A DNA stretch of 64,000 nt from Petrolisthes cinctipes (GCA_033782935.1 JAWQEG010000287.1:434001-498000), one strand, 5' to 3'. Positions 26,048 through 39,872 are shown, counted from the first letter of the stretch. Numbers and translations: made by a program. Notes: a model not told the origin generated them from the letters alone.

Positions 26048-28645
26048 ATCTGTACATGCCTACTCCGTATTAGAGTATTTTCAAAATACAGGCCCAAAAC
26101 ATACTGAAAATCGATCTTTTATGTGCCCAAAAGTCGATATGTGAATGCATCTTCTGTACCCATTTATATCTCAAATTCAGGTTCCAAACACCCGGAAATT
26201 CGATATTTTGGGGTCCCAGAAGTGATCTGTACTGGCCTATTCAGATACAGGCCCAAAACATGCTGAAAATCGATATTTTAAGTGCCCAAAGTCAATATGT
26301 GCATGCATCTTCTGTACCCGTTTATATCTCAAATTCAGGCTCAAAATACCCGAAAATTTGATATTTTGGAGTCCCAGAAGCGATATGTACATGCCTACTC
26401 CGTGTTAGAGTATTTTCAAAATACAGGCCCAAAACATACTGAAAATCGATCTTTTATGTGCCCAAAAGTCGATATGTGAATGCATCTTCTGTACCCATTT
26501 ATATCTCAAATTCAGGTTCCAAACACCCGGAAATTCGATATTTTGGAGTCCTAGAAGCGATCTGTACATGCCTACTCAGTGCTAGAATATTTTCAAAATA
26601 TAGACCCAAAACCTGCTAGAAATAGATATTTTAGGTGCCCTAAGTCGATATCTCAAATTCAGGCCCAAAACACCCGAAAATCCGATATTTTGGAGTCCCA
26701 GAAGCGATCTGTACATGCCTACTTCGTGTTAGAGTATTTTGAAAATACAGGCCCAAATTACTGTATACTGAAAATCGATCTTTTAGGTGCCCAAAGTCGA
26801 TATGTGCATGCATCTTCTGTTTCCGTTTATATCTCAAATTCAGGCTCAAAACACCCGAAAATTCGATATTTTGGAGTCCCAGAAGCGATATGTACATGCT
26901 TACTCCGTGTTAGAGTATTTTCAAAATATAGGCTCAAAACATGCTAAAAATCGATATTTTAAGTGTCCAAAGTCGATATGTGCATGCATCTTCTGTACCC
27001 GTTTATATCTCAAATTCAGGATCAAAACACCCGAAAATTCGGTATTTCGGGGTCCTAGAAGCGATCAGTACATGCCTACTCCTAGTTAGAATGTTTTCAA
27101 GATACAGACCCAAATCATACTTAAAAATCGATATTTTAGGTGCCCAAAAGTCGATATGTGCATGCATCTTCCGTACCCCCCAAAATATTTTGTGGTCCCA
27201 GAAGCGATCTGTACATGCCTACTCAGTGCTAGAATATTTTCTAAATATAGATCCAAAACATGCTAGAAATAGATATTTTAGGTGCCGAAAGTCGATATCT
27301 CAATTTCAGGCCCAAAACACCCGAAAATCCGATATTTTTGGAGTCCCAGACTCCGTGTTAGAGTATTTTCAAAATACAGGCCCAAATTACTGTATACTGA
27401 AAATCGATCTTTTAGGTGCCCAAAGTCGCTTATATCTCAAATTCAGGCTGAAAACACCCGAAAATTCGATATTTTGATGTCCCAGAAGCGATCTGTATAT
27501 GGCTACTCCGTGTTAGAGTATTTTCAAAATACAGGCCCAAAACATGCTGAAAATCGATATTTTAGGTGCCCAAAAGTCGATATGTGCATGCATCTTCAGT
27601 ACCCGTTTATATATCAAATTCAGGCTCAAAACACCCGAAAATTCGATATTTCTGGGTCCCAGAAGCGATCTGTACATGCCTACTCAGTGCTAGAATATTT
27701 TCAAAATATAGACCCAAAACATGCTAGAAATAGATATTTTAGGTGCCCAAAGTCGATATCTCAAATTCAGGCCCAAAACACCCGAAAATCCGATATTTTG
27801 GAGTCCCAGAAGCGATCTGTACATGCCTACTCCGTGTTAGAGTATTTTCAAAATACAGGCCCAAATTACTGTATACTGAAAATCGATATTTTAGGTGCCC
27901 AAAGTCAATATGTGCATGCATCTTCTGTACCCGTTTATATCTCAAATTCAGGCTCAAAATACCCGAAAATTCGATATTTTGGAGTCCCAGAAGCGATCTG
28001 TACATGCCTACTCAGTGCTAGAATATTTTCAAAATATAGACCCAAAACATGCTCAAAATCGATATTTTAAGTGTCCAAAGTCAATATGTGCATGCATCTT
28101 CTGTACCCGTTTATATCTCAAATTCAGGATCAAAACACCCGAAAATTCGGTATTTCGGGGTCCTAGAAGCGATCAGTACATGCCTACTCCTAGTTAGAAT
28201 GTTTTCAAGATACAGACCCAAAACATACTTAAAAATCGATATTTTAGGTGCCCAAAGTCAATATGTGCATGCATCTTCTGTACCCGTTTATATCTCAAAT
28301 TCAGGCTCAAAATACCCGAAAATTCGATATTTTTGAGTCCCAGAAGCGATCTGTACATGCCTACTCAGTGCTAGAATATTTTCAAAATATAGACTCAAAA
28401 CATGCTCAAAATCGATATTTTAAGTGTCCAAAGTCAATATGTGCATGCATCTTCTGTACCCGTTTATATCTCAAATTCAGGCTCAAAACACCCGAAATTT
28501 CGATATTTTGGAGTCCCAGAAGCGATATGTACATGCTTACTCCGTGTTAGAGTATTTTCAAAATATAGGCTCAAAACATGCTAAAAATCGATATTTTAAG
28601 TGTCCAAAGTCGATATGTGCATGCATCTTCTGTACCCGTTTATAT
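26048..28645 (+). repeat. Block T, copy 2
   Basis: Matches 2,350-4,946. Its left junction with the diverged segment is in register, at CAGAAGCTATCTG against CAGAAGCGATCTG. Its right junction at 28,645/28,646 passes in register into block P, at the point matching base 421. Block T is followed by block P both here and at 4.9 kb, but the entry point into P differs by 420 bp. Confidence 0.85.
27791..27971 (+). repeat. 181-bp monomer variant (5-bp insertion)
   Basis: CGATATTTT boxes at 27,791 and 27,972 are 181 bp apart. The extra 5 bases lie where CCCAAAACATACTG becomes CCCAAATTACTGTATACTG. The same variant is near 368, 850, 3,057, 3,687, 4,165, 5,806, 11,393, 13,719, 26,756, 29,078, 31,785, 38,132, 42,331 and 49,681. 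One copy, at about 41,020-41,035, has a further 2 bp (TGTAGATACTG). It normally follows a 147-bp monomer, so the pair travels as a linked dimer. Confidence 0.85.
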
Positions 28646-31379
28646 CTCAAATTCAGGCTGAAAACACCCGAAAATTCAATATTTTGAGGTCCCAGAAGCG
28701 ATCTGTATATGCCTACTCAGTGTTAGAGTATTTTCAAAATACAGGCTCAAAACATGCTGAAAATCGATATTTTAGGTGCCCAAAAGTCGATATGTGCATG
28801 CATCTTCAGTACCCGTTTATATATCAAATTCAGGCTCAAAACACCCGAAAATTCGATATTTCTGGGTCCCAGAAGCGATCTGTACATGCCTACTCAGTGC
28901 TAGAATATTTTCAAAATATAGACCCAAAACATGCTAGAAATAGATATTTTAGGTGCCCAAAGTCGATATCTCAAATTCAGGCCCAAAACACCCGAAAATC
29001 CGATATTTTGGAGTCCCAGAAGCAATCTGTACATGCCTACTCCGTGTTAGAGTATTTTCAAAATACAGGCCCAAATTACTGTATACTGAAAATTGATCTT
29101 TTAGGTGCCCAAAGTCGATATGTGCATGCATCTTCTGTTTCCGTTTATATCTCAAATTCAGGTTCCTAACACCCGGAAATTCGATATTTTGGGGTCCCAG
29201 AAGCGATCTGTAAATGCCTATTCAGATACAGGCCCAAAACATGCTGAAAATCGATATTTTTGGTGCCCCAAGACAATATGTGTATGCATCTTCTGCAACC
29301 GTTTATATTCCAAATTCAACCCCAAAACACCCGAAAATTCGATATTTTTCGGTCCCAGAAGCGATCTGTACATGCCTACTCAGTGCTAGAATGTTTTCAA
29401 AATATAGGCTCAAAACATGCTAAAAATCGATATTTTTAGTGTCCAAAGTCAATCTTCTGTACCCGTTTATATCCTAAATTCAGGCTCAAAACACCCGAAA
29501 TATCGGTATTTTTGGGTCCTAGAAGCGATATGTACATGCCTACTCCTAGTTAGAATATTTTCAAGATAAAGACCTAAAACATGCTCAAAATCGATATTTT
29601 AGGTGCCCATAAGTCGATATGTGCATGCATCTTCAGTACCCGTTTATATCTCAAATTCAGGCTCAAAACACCAGCAAATTCGATATTTTGAGGTCCCAGA
29701 AGCGATGTGTACATTCCTACCCCGTGTTAGAGTATTTTCTAAATACAGGCTCAAAACATGCTCAAAATCGATATTTTAAGTGTCCAAAGTCGATATGTGC
29801 ATACATCTTCTGTACCCGTTTATATCTCAAATTCAGGCTCAAAACACCCGAAAATTCGGTATTTTTGGGTCCTAGAAGAGATCTGTACATGCCTACTCCT
29901 AGTAAGAATGTTTTCAAGATACAGACCCAAAACATGCTCAAAATCGATATTTTAGGAGCCCAAAAGTCGATATGTGCATGCATCTTCTGTACCCGTTTAT
30001 ATCTCAAATTCAGGCCCAAAACACCTGAAAATTCGATATTTTGGGGTTCCAGAAGCGATCTGTACATGCCTACTCAGTGCTAGAATGTTTTCAAAATTTA
30101 GGCACAAAACATGCTTAAAATCGATATTTTAAGTGTCCATAGTCGATATGTGCATGTATCTTCTGTACCCGTTTATAATTCATTTTCAACCTCAAAACAC
30201 CCAAAAATTCGATATTTTTGGGTTCCAGAAGCGATCTGTACATGCCTACTCAGTGCTAGAATGTTTTCAAAATATAGGCTCAAAACATGCTAAAAATCGA
30301 TATTTTTAGTGTCAAAAGTCGATCTTCTGTACCCTTTTATATCTTAAATTCAGGCTCAAAACACTCGAAAATTCGGTATTTTTGGATCCTAGAAGCGATA
30401 TGTACATGCCTACTCCTAGTTAGAATGTTTTCAAGATACAGAACCAAAACATGCTCAATATCGATATTTTAGGTGCCCAAAAGTTGATATGTGCATGCAT
30501 CTTCAGTACCCGTTTATATATCAAATTCAGAGTCAAAACACCCGAAAATTCGATATTTTGGGGTCCCAGAAGCGATCTGTACATGCCTACTCACTGCTAG
30601 AATATTTTCAAAATATAGTCCTAAAATATGCTAAAAATCGATATTTTAGGTGCCCAAAGTCGATTTCTCAAATTCAGGCCCAAAACACCCAAAAATTCGA
30701 TATTTTGGGGTCCCAGAAGCTATCTGTACATGCCTACTCCGTATTAGAGTATTTTCAAAATACAGGCCCAAAACATACTGAAAATCGATCTTTTATGTGC
30801 CCAAAAGTCGATATGTGCATGCATCTTCTGTACCCGTTTATATCTCAAATTCAGGTTCCAAACACCCGGAAATTCGATATTTTGGGGTCCCAGAAGTGAT
30901 CTGTACTGGCCTATTCAGATACAGGCCCAAAACATGCTGAAAATCGATATTTTAGGTGCCCAAAGTCAATATGTGCATGCATCTTCTGTACCCGTTTATA
31001 TCTCAAATTCAGGTTTAAAACACCCGAAAATTCGATATTTTGGAGTCCCAAAAGCGATATGTACATGCCTACTCCGTGTTAGAGTATTTTCAAAATACAG
31101 GCCCAAAACATACTGAAAATCGATCTTTTAGGTGCCCAAAAGTCGATATGTGCGTGCATCTTCTGTACTCGTTTATATCTTAAATTCAGTCTCCAAACAC
31201 CAGAAAATTCGATATTTTGGGGTCCCAAAAGCGATCTGTACATGCCTACTCAGTGCTAGAACATTTTCAAAATATAGACCCAAAACATGCTAAAAATCGA
31301 TATTTTAGGTGCCTAGAGTCGATATATCAAATTCAAGCCCAAAACACCGGAAAATTCGATATTTTGGGGTCCCAGAAGC
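28646..31379 (+). repeat. Block P, copy 4, with right extension
   Basis: From 28,646 it follows 421 onward (shift 28,225), and from 28,786 to 31,379 it follows copy 3 (shift 15,359). It has a few private changes, for example TACCCTTTTATATC near 30,335 and CTCAATATCG near 30,455. At 31,380 it switches to CTATCTGTAC and CTACTATGTG, marks also seen at 25,550-25,600 in the diverged segment. Confidence 0.85.
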
Positions 31380-31448
31380 TATCTGTACATGCCTACTATG
31401 TGTTAGAGTATTTTCAAAGTACAGGCTCAAAACATGCTGAAATTCGAT

Positions 31449-32525
31449 ATTTTAAGTGCCCAAAGTCAATATGTGCATGCATCTTCTGTACCCGTTTATA
31501 TCTCAAATTCAGGCTCAAAATACCCGAAAATTTGATATTTTGGAGTCCCAGAAGCGATATGTACATGCCTACTCCGTGTTAGAGTATTTTCAAAATACAG
31601 GCCCAAAACATACTGAAAATCGATCTTTTATGTGCCCAAAAGTCGATATGTGAATGCATCTTCTGTACCCATTTATATCTCAAATTCAGGTTCCAAACAC
31701 CCGGAAATTCGATATTTTGGAGTCCCAGAAGCGATCTGTACATGCCTACTTCGTGTTAGAGTATTTTGAAAATACAGGCCCAAATTACTGTATACTGAAA
31801 ATCGATCTTTTAGGTGCCCAAAGTCGATATGTGCATGCATCTTCTGTTTCCGTTTATATCTCAAATTCAGGCTCAAAACACCCGAAAATTCGATATTTTG
31901 GAGTCCCAGAAGCGATATGTACATGCTTACTCCGTGTTAGAGTATTTTCAAAATATAGGCTCAAAACATGCTAAAAATCGATATTTTAAGTGTCCAAAGT
32001 CGATATGTGCATGCATCTTCTGTACCCGTTTATATCTCAAATTCAGGATCAAAACACCCGAAAATTCGGTATTTCGGGGTCCTAGAAGCGATCAGTACAT
32101 GCCTACTCCTAGTTAGAATGTTTTCAAGATACAGACCCAAATCATACTTAAAAATCGATATTTTAGGTGCCCAAAAGTCGATATGTGCATGCATCTTCCG
32201 TACCCCCCAAAATATTTTGTGGTCCCAGAAGCGATCTGTACATGCCTACTCAGTGCTAGAATATTTTCTAAATATAGATCCAAAACATGCTAGAAATAGA
32301 TATTTTAGGTGCCGAAAGTCGATATCTCAATTTCAGGCCCAAAACACCCGAAAATCCGATATTTTGGAGTCCCAGACTCCGTGTTAGAGTATTTTCAAAA
32401 TACAGGCCCAAATTACTGTATACTGAAAATCGATCTTTTAGGTGCCCAAAGTCGCTTATATCTCAAATTCAGGCTGAAAACACCCGAAAATTCGATATTT
32501 TGATGTCCCAGAAGCGATCTGTATA
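31449..32525 (+). repeat. Block T, copy 3 (partial, one monomer lost)
   Basis: Follows block T at shift 28,872 from 31,449, then at shift 28,725 from about 31,720, so exactly 147 bp (one short monomer) is missing between them. The lost piece corresponds to about 2,850-2,996. The copy carries the three-deletion cluster at about 32,200-32,480 and ends at about 32,525, where ATGCCTACTC passes in register into block Q. With the adjoining 31,380-31,448 piece it forms the net 960-bp insertion that separates P copy 4 from Q copy 2. Confidence 0.82.
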
Positions 32526-35500
32526 TGCCTACTCAGTGCTAGAATTTTTTTCAAAATATAGGCTCAAAACTTGCTAAAAATCGATATTTTTAGTGTCCAA
32601 AGTCATACTTTTGTACCCGTTTATATCTTAAATTCAGGCTCAAAACACTCGAAAATTCGGTATTTTTGGGACCTAGAAGCGATATGTACATGCCTACTCC
32701 TAGTTAGAAAGTTTTCAAGATACAGACCCAAAACATGCTCAAAATCGATATTTTAGGTGCCCAAAGTTGATATGTGCATGCATCTTCAGTACCCGTTTAT
32801 ATATCAAATTCAGGGTCAAAACACCCGAAAATTCGATATTTTGGGGTCCCAGAAGCGATCTGTACATGCCTACTCACTGCTAGAATATTTTCAAAATATA
32901 GTCCCAAAACATGCTAAAAATCTATATTTTAGGTGCCCAAAGTCGATATCTAAAATTCAGGCCCAAAACACCCGAAAATTCGATATTTTGGGGTCCCAGA
33001 AGCGAACTGTACATGACTACTCCATATTAGAGTATTTTCAAAATACAGGCCCAAAACATACTGAAAATCGATCTTTTAGGTGCCCAAAAGTCGATATGTG
33101 CATGCATCTTCTGTACCCTTTTATATCTCAAATTCAGGTTCCAAACACCCGAAAATTCGATATTTTGGGGTCCCAGAAGCGATCTGTACTGGCCTATTCA
33201 GATACACGCCCAAAACATGCTGAAAATCGATATTTTAGGTGCCCAAAGTCAATATGTGCATGCATCTTCTGTACCCGTTTATATCTCAAATTCAGGCTGA
33301 AAACACCCGAAAATTCGATATTTTGGAGTCCCAGAAGCGATATGTACATGCTTACTCCGTGTTAGAGTATTTTCAAAATATAGGCTCAAAACATGTTAAA
33401 AATCGATATTTTAAGTGTCCAAAGTCGATATGTGCATGCATCTTCTGTACCCGTTTATATCTCAAATTCAGGATCAAAACACCCGAAAAATCGGTATTTC
33501 GGGGTCCTTTATGCGATCAGTACATGCCTACTCCTAGTTAGAATGTTTTCAAGATACAGACCCAAAACATACTTAAAAATCGATATTTTAGGTGACCAAA
33601 AGTCGATATGGGCATGCATCTTCAGTACCCGTTTATATCTCAAATTCAGGCTGAAAAAACCCGAAAATTCGATATTTTGAGGTTCCAGAAGCGATCTGTA
33701 CATGCCTACTCAGTGCTAGAATGTTTTCAAAATATAGGCTGAAAACATGCTAAAAATCGATATTTTAAGTGACCAAAGTCGATATGTGCCTGAATCTTCT
33801 GTACCCGTTTATATATCAAATTCAGGCTCAAAACACCCGAAAATTCGGTATTTCGGGGTCCTAGAAGCGATCTGTACATGCCTACTCCTAGTTAGAATGT
33901 TTTCATGATACATACCAAAAACATGCTCGAAATCGATATTTTAGATGCCCAAAAGTCAATATGTGCATTCAACTTCAATACCCGTTTATATCTCAAATTC
34001 AGGCTCAAAACACTCGAAAATTTGATATTTTGAGGTTCCAGAAGCGATCTCCACATGCCTACTCCGTGTTAGATTATTTTCAAATTACAGGCCCAAAACA
34101 TACTAAAAATCGATCTTTTAGGTGACCAAAAGTCGATATGTGTATGCATCTTCTGTACCCGTTTATATCTCAAATTCAACCCCAAAACACTCGAAAATTC
34201 GATATTTTTGGGTCCCAGAAGCGATCTGTACATGCCTACTCAGTGCTAGAATGTTTTCAAAATTTAGGCTCAAAACATGCTTAAAATCGATATTTTAAAT
34301 GTCCATAGTCGATATGTGCATGTATCTTCTGTACCCGTTTATATCTCAAATTCAACCTCAAAACACCCTAAAATTCGATATTTTTGGGTGCCAGAAGCGA
34401 TCTGTGCATGCCTACTCAGTGCTTGAATGTTTTCTAAATATAGGCTCAAAACATGCTAAAAATCGATATTTTTAGTGTCAAAAGTCGATCTTCTGTACCC
34501 GTTTATATCTTAAATTCAGGCTCAAAACACTCGAAAAATCGGTATTTTTGGATCCTAGAAGCGATATGTACATGCCTACTCCTAGTTAGAATGTTTTCAA
34601 GATACAGACCCAAAACATGCTCAAAATCGATATTTTAGGTGCCCAAAAGTTGATATGTGCATGCTTCTTCTGTACCCGTTTATATCTCAAATTCAGGCTC
34701 AAAACACCCGAAAATTCGATATTTTGGGGTCCCAGAAGCGATCTGTACATACCTACTCACTGCTAAAATATTTTCAAAATATAGTCCCAAAACATGCTAA
34801 AAATCGATATTTTAGGTGCCCAAAGTCGATTTCTCAATTTCAGGCCCAAAACACCCAAAAATTCGATATTTTGGGGTCCCAGAAGCTATCTGTACATGCC
34901 TACTCCGTATTAGAGTATTTTCAAAATACAGGCCCAAAACATACTGAAAATCGATCTTTTATGTGCCCAAAAGTCGATATGTGAATGCATCTTCTGTACC
35001 AGTTTATATCTCAAATTCAAGTTCCAAACACCCGGAAATTCGATATTTTGGGGTCCCAGAAGTGATCTGTACTGGCCTATTCAGATACAGGCCCAAAACA
35101 TGCTGAAAATCGATATTTTAAGTGCCCAAAGTCAATATGTGCATGCATCTTCTGTACCCGTTTATATCTCAAATTCAGGCTTAAAACACCCGAAAATTCG
35201 ATATTTTGGAGTCCCAGAAGCGATATGTACATGCTTACTCCGTGTTAGAGTATTTTCAAAATATAGGCTCAAAACATGCTAAAAATCGATATTTTAAGTG
35301 TCCAAAGTCGATATGTGCATGCATCTTCTGTACCCGTTTATATCTCAAATTCAGGATCAAAACACCCGAAAAATCGGTATTTCGGGGTCCTTTATGCGAT
35401 CAGTACATGCCTACTCCTAGTTAGAATGTTTTCAAGATACAGACCCAAAACATTCTCAAAAATCGATATTTTAGGTGCCCAAAAGTCGATATGGGCATGC

Positions 35501-36871
35501 ATCTTCAGTACCCGTTTATATCTCAAATTCAGGCAGAAAACACCCAAATATTCGATATTTTGAGGTTCCAGAAGCGATCTGTACATGCCTACTCCGTGTT
35601 AGAATATTTTCAAAATACAGGCCCAAAACATGCTGAAAATCGATATTTTAGGTGCCAAAAGTCGATATGTGCATGCATCTTCAGTACCCGTTTATATATC
35701 AAATTCAGGCTCAAAACACCCGAAAATTCGATATTTTGGAGTCCCAGAAGCGATCTGTACATGCTTACTCAGTGCTAGAATATTTTCAAAATATAGACCC
35801 AAAACATGCTAGAAATAGATATTTTAGGTGCCCAAAGTCGATATCTCAAATACAGGCCCAAAACACCCGAAAATCCGATATTTTGGAGTCCCAGAAACGA
35901 TCTGTACATGCCTACTCCGTGTTAGAGTATTTTCAAAAAACAGGCCCAAATTACTGTATACTGAAAATCGATCCTTTAGGTGCCCAAAGTCGATATGTGC
36001 ATGCATCTTCTGTTTCCGTTTATATCTCAAATTCAGGTTACTAACACCCGGAAATTCGATATTTTGGGGTCCCAGAAGCGATCTGTACATGCCTACTCAG
36101 ATACAGGCCCAAAACATGCTGAAAATCTATATTTTAGGTGCCCAAAGTCGATATGTGTATGCATGTTCAGCAACCGTTTATATCCCAAATTTAACCTCAA
36201 AACACCCGAAAATTCGATATTTTAGGGTCCCAGAAGCGATCTGTACATGCCTTCTCAGGGCTAGAATGTTTTCAAAATATAGGCTCAAAACATGCTCAAA
36301 ATCGATATTTTAGGTGCCCAAAAGTTGATATGTGCATGCATCTTCAGTGCCCGTTTATATCTCAAATTCAGGCTTAAAACACCCGAAAATTTGATATTTT
36401 GGAGTCCCAGAAGCGATATGTACATGCCTACTCCGTGTTAGAGTATTTTCAAAATACAGGCCCAAAACATACTGAAAATCGATCTTTTAGGTGCCCAAAA
36501 GTTGATATGTGTGTGCATCTTCTGGTCCCGTTTATATCTCAAATTCATGCTCCAAACACCCGAAAATTCGATATTTTGGGGTCCCAAAAGCGATCTGTAC
36601 ATGCCTACTCAGTGCTAGAACATTTTCAAAATATAGACCCAAAACATGCTAAAAATCGATATTTTAGGTGCCTAGAGACGATATATCAAATTCAAGCCCA
36701 AAACATCGGAAAATTCGATATTTTAGGGTCCCAGAAGCGATCTGTACATGCCTACTCCGTGTTAGAGTATTTTCGTAATACAGGCCCAAAACATACTGAA
36801 AATCGATCTTTTAGGTGCCCAAAAGTCGATATGTGCATGCATCTTCGGTACCCGTTTATATCTCAAATTCA
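32525..36871 (+). repeat. Block Q, copy 2 (4.35 kb)
   Basis: Matches 16,206-20,553 throughout. Private differences are scattered single bases, such as GGGACCTAG near 32,669 against GGGTCCTAG, TTTATATATC near 32,796 against TTTTAATATC near 16,477, and AACATCGG near 36,703 against AACACCGG. The right limit is at 36,872, where AATTCAACCTC begins. No gene is present. Confidence 0.86.
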
Positions 36872-38484
36872 ACCTCAAAACACCCTAAAATTCGATATTT
36901 TTGAGTCCCAGATGCGATCTGTACATGCCTACTCAGTGCTAGAATTTTTTTTCAAAATATAGGCTCAAAACATGCTAAAAATCGATATTTTTAGTGTCCA
37001 AAGTCGTACTTTTGTACCCGTTTATATCTTAAATTCCGGCTCAAAACACTCGAAAATTCGGTATTTTTGGGTCCTAGAAGCGATATGTACATGCCTACTC
37101 CTAGTTAGAATGTTTTCAAGATACAGACCCAAAACATGCTCAAAATCGATATTTTAGGTGCCCAGGGTTGATATGTGCATGCATCTTCAGTACCCGTTTA
37201 TATATCAATTTCAGGGTCAAAACACCCGAAAATTCGATATTTTGGGATCCCAGAAGCGATCTGTACATGCCTACTCACTGCTAGAATATTTTCAAAAAAT
37301 AGTCCCAAAACATGCTAAAAATCAATATTTTAGGTGCCCAAAGTCGATATCTCAAATTCAGGCCCAAAACACCCGAAAATTCGATATTTTGGGGTCCGAG
37401 AAGCGATCTGTACATGACTACTCCATTTTAGAGTATTTTCAAAATATAGGCCCAAAACATACTGAAAATCGATATTTTAGGTGCCCAAAAGTCGATATGT
37501 GCATGCATCTTCTGTACCCGTTTATATCTCAAATTCAGGTTCCAAACACCCGGAAATTCGATATTTTGGGGTCCCAGAAGCGATATGTACATGCTTACTC
37601 CGTGTTAGAGTATTTTCAAAATATAGGCTAAAAACATGCTAAAAATCGATATTTTAAGTGTCCAAAGTCGATATGTGCATGCATCTTCTGTACCCGTTTA
37701 TATCTCAAATTCAGGATCAAAACACCCGAAAAATCTATTTTTCGGGGTCCTTTATGCGATCAGTACATGCCTACTCCTAGTTAGAATGTTTTCAAGATAC
37801 AGACCCAAAACATTCTTAAAAATCGATATTTTAGGTGCCCAAAAGTCGATATGTGCATACATCTTCAGTACCCGTTTATATATCAAATTCAGGCTCAAAA
37901 AACCCGAAAATTCGATATTTTGGGGTTCCAGAAGCGATCTGTACATGCCTACTCAGTGCTAGAATATTTTCAAAATATAGACCCAAAACATGCTAGAAAT
38001 AGATATTTTAGGTGCCCAAAGTCGATATCTCAAATTCAGGCCCAAAACACCCGAAAATCCGATATTTTGGAGTTTCAGAAACGATCTGTACATGCCTACT
38101 CCGTGTTAGAGTATTTTCAAAATACAGGCCCAAATTACTGTATACTGAAAATCGATCTTTTATGTGCCCAAATTCGATATGTGCATGCATCTTCTGTTTC
38201 CGTTTATATCTCAAATTCAGGTTACTAACACCCGGAAATTCGATATTTTGGGGTCCCAGAAGCGATCTGTACATGCCTACTCAGATACAGGCCCAAAACA
38301 TGCTGAAAATCTATATTTTAGGTGCCCAAAGTCGATATGTGTATGCATCTTCTGCAACCGTTTATATCCAAAATTTAACCTCAAAACACCCGAAAATTCG
38401 AGATTTTTGGGTCCCAGAAGCGATCTGTACATGCCTACTCAGTGCTAGAATGTTTTCAAAATATAGGCTCAAAACAAGCTAAAA
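36872..38484 (+). repeat. Mosaic of Q-left, R and P-like monomers
   Basis: From about 36,853 to 37,570 the sequence resembles 16,133-16,850 (shift 20,720). From about 37,590 it resembles the TCCTTTATGCG monomers at 17,074 (shift 20,562), and from about 37,980 to 38,450 it resembles 35,796-36,270. Similarity is lower than between the paired P, T and Q blocks. Private marks are CCCAGGGTTG near 37,160, AATCTATTTTTCGG near 37,732 and GGAGTTTCAG near 38,068. Confidence 0.75.
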
Positions 38485-39178
38485 ATCGATATTTTTAGTG
38501 TCCAAAGTCGATCTTTTGTACCCGTTTATATCTTAAATTCAGGCTCAAAACACCCGAAAATTCGGTATTTTTGGGTCCTAGAAGCGATATGTACATGCCT
38601 ACTCCTAGTTAGAATGTTTTCAAGATACAGACCCAAAATATGCTCAAAATCGATATTTTAGGTGCACACAAGTCGATATGTGCATGCATCTTCAGTAGTG
38701 GTTTATATCTCAAATTCAGGCTCAAAACACCCGCAAATTCGATATTTTGAGGTCCCAGAAGCGATCTGTACATGCCTACCCCGTGTTAGAGTATTTTCTA
38801 AATACAGGCTCAAAACATGCTCGAAATCGATATTTAAAGTGTTCAAAGTCGATAAGTGCATACATCTTCTGTACCCGTTTATATCTCAAATTCAGGCTCA
38901 AAACACCCGAAAATTCGATATTTTTGGGTCCCAGAAGCGATCTGTACATGCCTACTCCGTGTTAGAGTATTTTCAAAATATAGGCTCAAAACATGATAAA
39001 AAATCGATATTTTAAGTGTCCAAAGTCGATATGTGCATGCATCTTCTGTACCCGTTTATATCTCAAATTCAGGATCAAAACACCCGAAAATTCGGTATTT
39101 CGGGGTCCTAGAAGCGATCAGTACATGCCTACTCAGGGCTAGAATGTTTTCAAAATATAGGCTCAAAACATGCTCAAA
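38485..39178 (+). repeat. 694-bp tandem duplication, unit 1
   Basis: About four monomers (one with a 12-bp deletion) repeated directly in the next 694 bp. Marks are GCACACAAGTCG near 38,663, GAAATCGATATTTAAAG near 38,824 and CATGATAAAAAATCG near 38,993. This unit reads AGTAGTGG near 38,695 where unit 2 reads AGTACCCG. Confidence 0.85.
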
Positions 39179-39872
39179 ATCGATATTTTTAGTGTCCAAA
39201 GTCGATCTTTTGTACCCGTTTATATCTTAAATTCAGGCTCAAAACACCCGAAAATTCGGTATTTTTGGGTCCTAGAAGCGATATGTACATGCCTACTCCT
39301 AGTTAGAATGTTTTCAAGATACAGACCCAAAATATGCTCAAAATCGATATTTTAGGTGCACACAAGTCGATATGTGCATGCATCTTCAGTACCCGTTTAT
39401 ATCTCAAATTCAGGCTCAAAACACCTGCAAATTCGATATTTTGAGGTCCCAGAAGCGATCTGTACATGCCTACCCCGTGTTAGAGTATTTTCTAAATACA
39501 GGCTCAAAACATGCTCGAAATCGATATTTAAAGTGTTCAAAGTCGATAAGTGCATACATCTTCTGTACCCGTTTATATCTCAAATTCAGGCTCAAAACAC
39601 CCGAAAATTCGATATTTTTGGGTCCCAGAAGCGATCTGTACATGCCTACTCCGTGTTAGAGTATTTTCAAAATATAGGCTCAAAACATGATAAAAAATCG
39701 ATATTTTAAGTGTCCAAAGTCGATATGTGCATGCATCTTCTGTACCCGTTTATATCTCAAATTCAGGATCAAAACACCCGAAAATTCGGTATTTCGAGGT
39801 CCTAGAAGCGATCAGTACATGCCTACTCAGGGCTAGAATGTTTTCAAAATATAGGCTCAAAACATGCTCAAA
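39179..39872 (+). repeat. 694-bp tandem duplication, unit 2
   Basis: Direct copy of the preceding 694 bp. I saw only a few differences: ACACCTGC near 39,424 against ACACCCGC, CAGTACCCG against CAGTAGTGG, and TTTCGAGG near 39,793 against TTTCGGGG. The low divergence suggests a recent event. Confidence 0.85.
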
